From NCBI RefSeq assembly GCF_021538895.1, contig NZ_JADDRL010000084.1:1-42185 (forward strand): a stretch of 42,185 nucleotides of DNA, read 5' to 3'. The notes beneath the pieces are model-generated. The model was not told the DNA's origin and made no database searches. It was given only the letters and a program-made list of their open reading frames with translations. Numbering within the stretch: the first letter of the stretch is position 1; each line of letters opens with the position of its first letter. Below are positions 41,530-42,185 of this stretch, piece by piece. Source of the stretch: Streptomyces olivochromogenes (GTDB taxonomy: Bacteria; Actinomycetota; Actinomycetes; Streptomycetales; Streptomycetaceae). A program made the position numbers and the translations under genes.

Positions 41530-41970
41530 ATGCGTGAGCAACACAAGACCGAGTCCACCGCCGCACCGCGGGAAGCTCACCGGCTCCTGCCGGGCCGACC
41601 GGCCGACGCGCGCAGAGCCGTGCTCAGCGCCGTGGCCGAGGGGTGCCGCGCCCGCGCCGTCCCCTGTGACGCCGACGCCCTGGAGGACGCCCTCCTCGTC
41701 GTCTCCGAACTGACCACCAACGCCATCCTGCACGGCGGCGGCCTCACCGGCTTCGACGTCGACGTGGACGTCGACGCCCACGGCGTACGCGTCTCGGTGT
41801 GCGACAGCAGCCGCGAACTCCCGGTGGCCGCCCCGCCCGTGGACGACCAGGGCCGCTCACGGGTGGGCGGCCGGGGCTGGCGGATCGTGTGCCTGCTGGC
41901 GCGCGACGTCCAAGTGGCCGGCCTGCCGTGCGGCGGCAAGCGCATCACGGCCGTCGTCCCCCTCGGCTGA
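41530..41970 (+). CDS. RsbW-like ATP-binding protein (anti-sigma-factor-type kinase fold)
   Basis: This 146-residue protein has the HATPase_c_2/SpoIIAB-like fold: N box ELTTNAILHGG (E60, N64), G1-like segment RVSVCDSSRELPV and GGRGWRIVCLLARD. Many Streptomyces paralogues act as anti-sigma factors or serine kinases for anti-anti-sigma proteins. No sigma factor or partner gene is visible, so the target is unknown. The ATG at 41530 has GAGGAG 8 nt upstream. An earlier in-frame start at 41398 would cross the direct repeats and add a Pro/Arg-rich tail, which is unlikely. Confidence 0.85.
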   Translation: MREQHKTESTAAPREAHRLLPGRPADARRAVLSAVAEGCRARAVPCDADALEDALLVVSELTTNAILHGGGLTGFDVDVDVDAHGVRVSVCDSSRELPVAAPPVDDQGRSRVGGRGWRIVCLLARDVQVAGLPCGGKRITAVVPLG

Positions 41971-41984
41971 ATCCGCCTCCGGAA

Positions 41985-42031
41985 TCCGTCTGCCCGGCCG
42001 CGTTTGTTCCCCGGACGCAGGGGCAGACGGA
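41985..42031 (+). terminator. Probable terminator after the RsbW-like gene
   Basis: An 11-bp stem TCCGTCTGCCC (41985-41995)/GGGCAGACGGA (42021-42031) encloses a 25-nt loop that itself can pair (GCGT/ACGC). It starts 14 bases past the stop. There is no U-run. Confidence 0.55.
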
Positions 42032-42155
42032 ATCTCGTGCTTCGGACCGGAGGCGCGCCCAGCGGGAGTAGTACGACTGCTTCGGGCCCTCCAGGCGATC
42101 CGGGCGGTCCTCCCGCGGCAATCCCTGTGACCCCGCAGTTCAGGAGCGATTCCGC

Positions 42156-42185
42156 ATGCTCACCGACCTGTCCACGAGCCGAACC
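42156..42185 (+). CDS. Possible start of a further gene (10 codons visible)
   Basis: An ATG at 42156 has CAGGAG 9 nt upstream and opens a frame MLTDLSTSRT that runs off the window. Nothing about its function can be said. Confidence 0.35.
   Translation, partial: MLTDLSTSRT

Noticed and set aside
1..42185. CRISPR arrays, tRNA/rRNA genes, insertion sequences
   Set aside because: None was recognised; the only short tandem repeats are the 13-bp and 19-bp arrays, which lack spacer structure.

Overview
The window is very GC-rich and reads as a Streptomyces (or close actinomycete) chromosome. It has many GTG and TTG starts, a WhiB-type protein, a large ATP-binding LuxR regulator, a LysG/LysE pair, a RsbW-like ATPase, secreted Tat/Sec hydrolases and 4-base ATGA/GTGA stop-start couplings. 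No rRNA, tRNA, CRISPR array, transposase or phage gene was seen. Function calls come from reading the translated sequence; no database search was run.

Layout. 1-7.8 kb, all minus strand: the N-terminal part of a pseudokinase, a PLP-dependent threonine-dehydratase-like enzyme, a polyprenyl (probably GGPP) synthase coupled to a TPR protein behind a five-unit 13-bp operator-like array, an AIM24 protein, a TerD-CAP-CAP fusion and a secreted serine hydrolase. 8.1-16.8 kb, plus strand: a secreted M4 metalloprotease with its terminator, then a ROK repressor with a consensus promoter and a probably leaderless mRNA, followed by a tight secreted glycan-degrading operon (GH27, GH95, SGNH esterase). 16.8-19.7 kb: a LAL regulator on the opposite strand whose stop codon overlaps that of the esterase.

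19.7-24.4 kb holds the most interesting module. Three ATGA-coupled genes encode a response regulator fused to a thioredoxin-reductase-like flavoprotein without the CxxC, a histidine kinase with an N-terminal cyclic-nucleotide-binding-like domain, and a small UBP-type zinc finger. A tandem universal stress protein is divergent from them. 24.4-27.1 kb is a minus-strand group: AlkB, an MBL-fold hydrolase and a DUF4032 kinase-like protein. 27.2-29.6 kb is a TetR regulator with an 18-bp perfect palindrome upstream and a KstD-like FAD dehydrogenase; DUF488 converges on it.

30-35 kb: a secreted M1 peptidase, a lipoprotein L,D-transpeptidase and an OmpR/histidine-kinase pair whose sensor domain carries two Cys-containing repeats, probably an envelope-related set, then a WhiB-like protein. 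35.3-39 kb looks like a lysine/basic amino acid island: a saccharopine-dehydrogenase-family enzyme, a TetR regulator, LysG and LysE. 39-42 kb: an MFS exporter, a small cyclic-nucleotide-binding-fold protein, a hypothetical protein, a RsbW-like ATPase and the first codons of a possible further gene.
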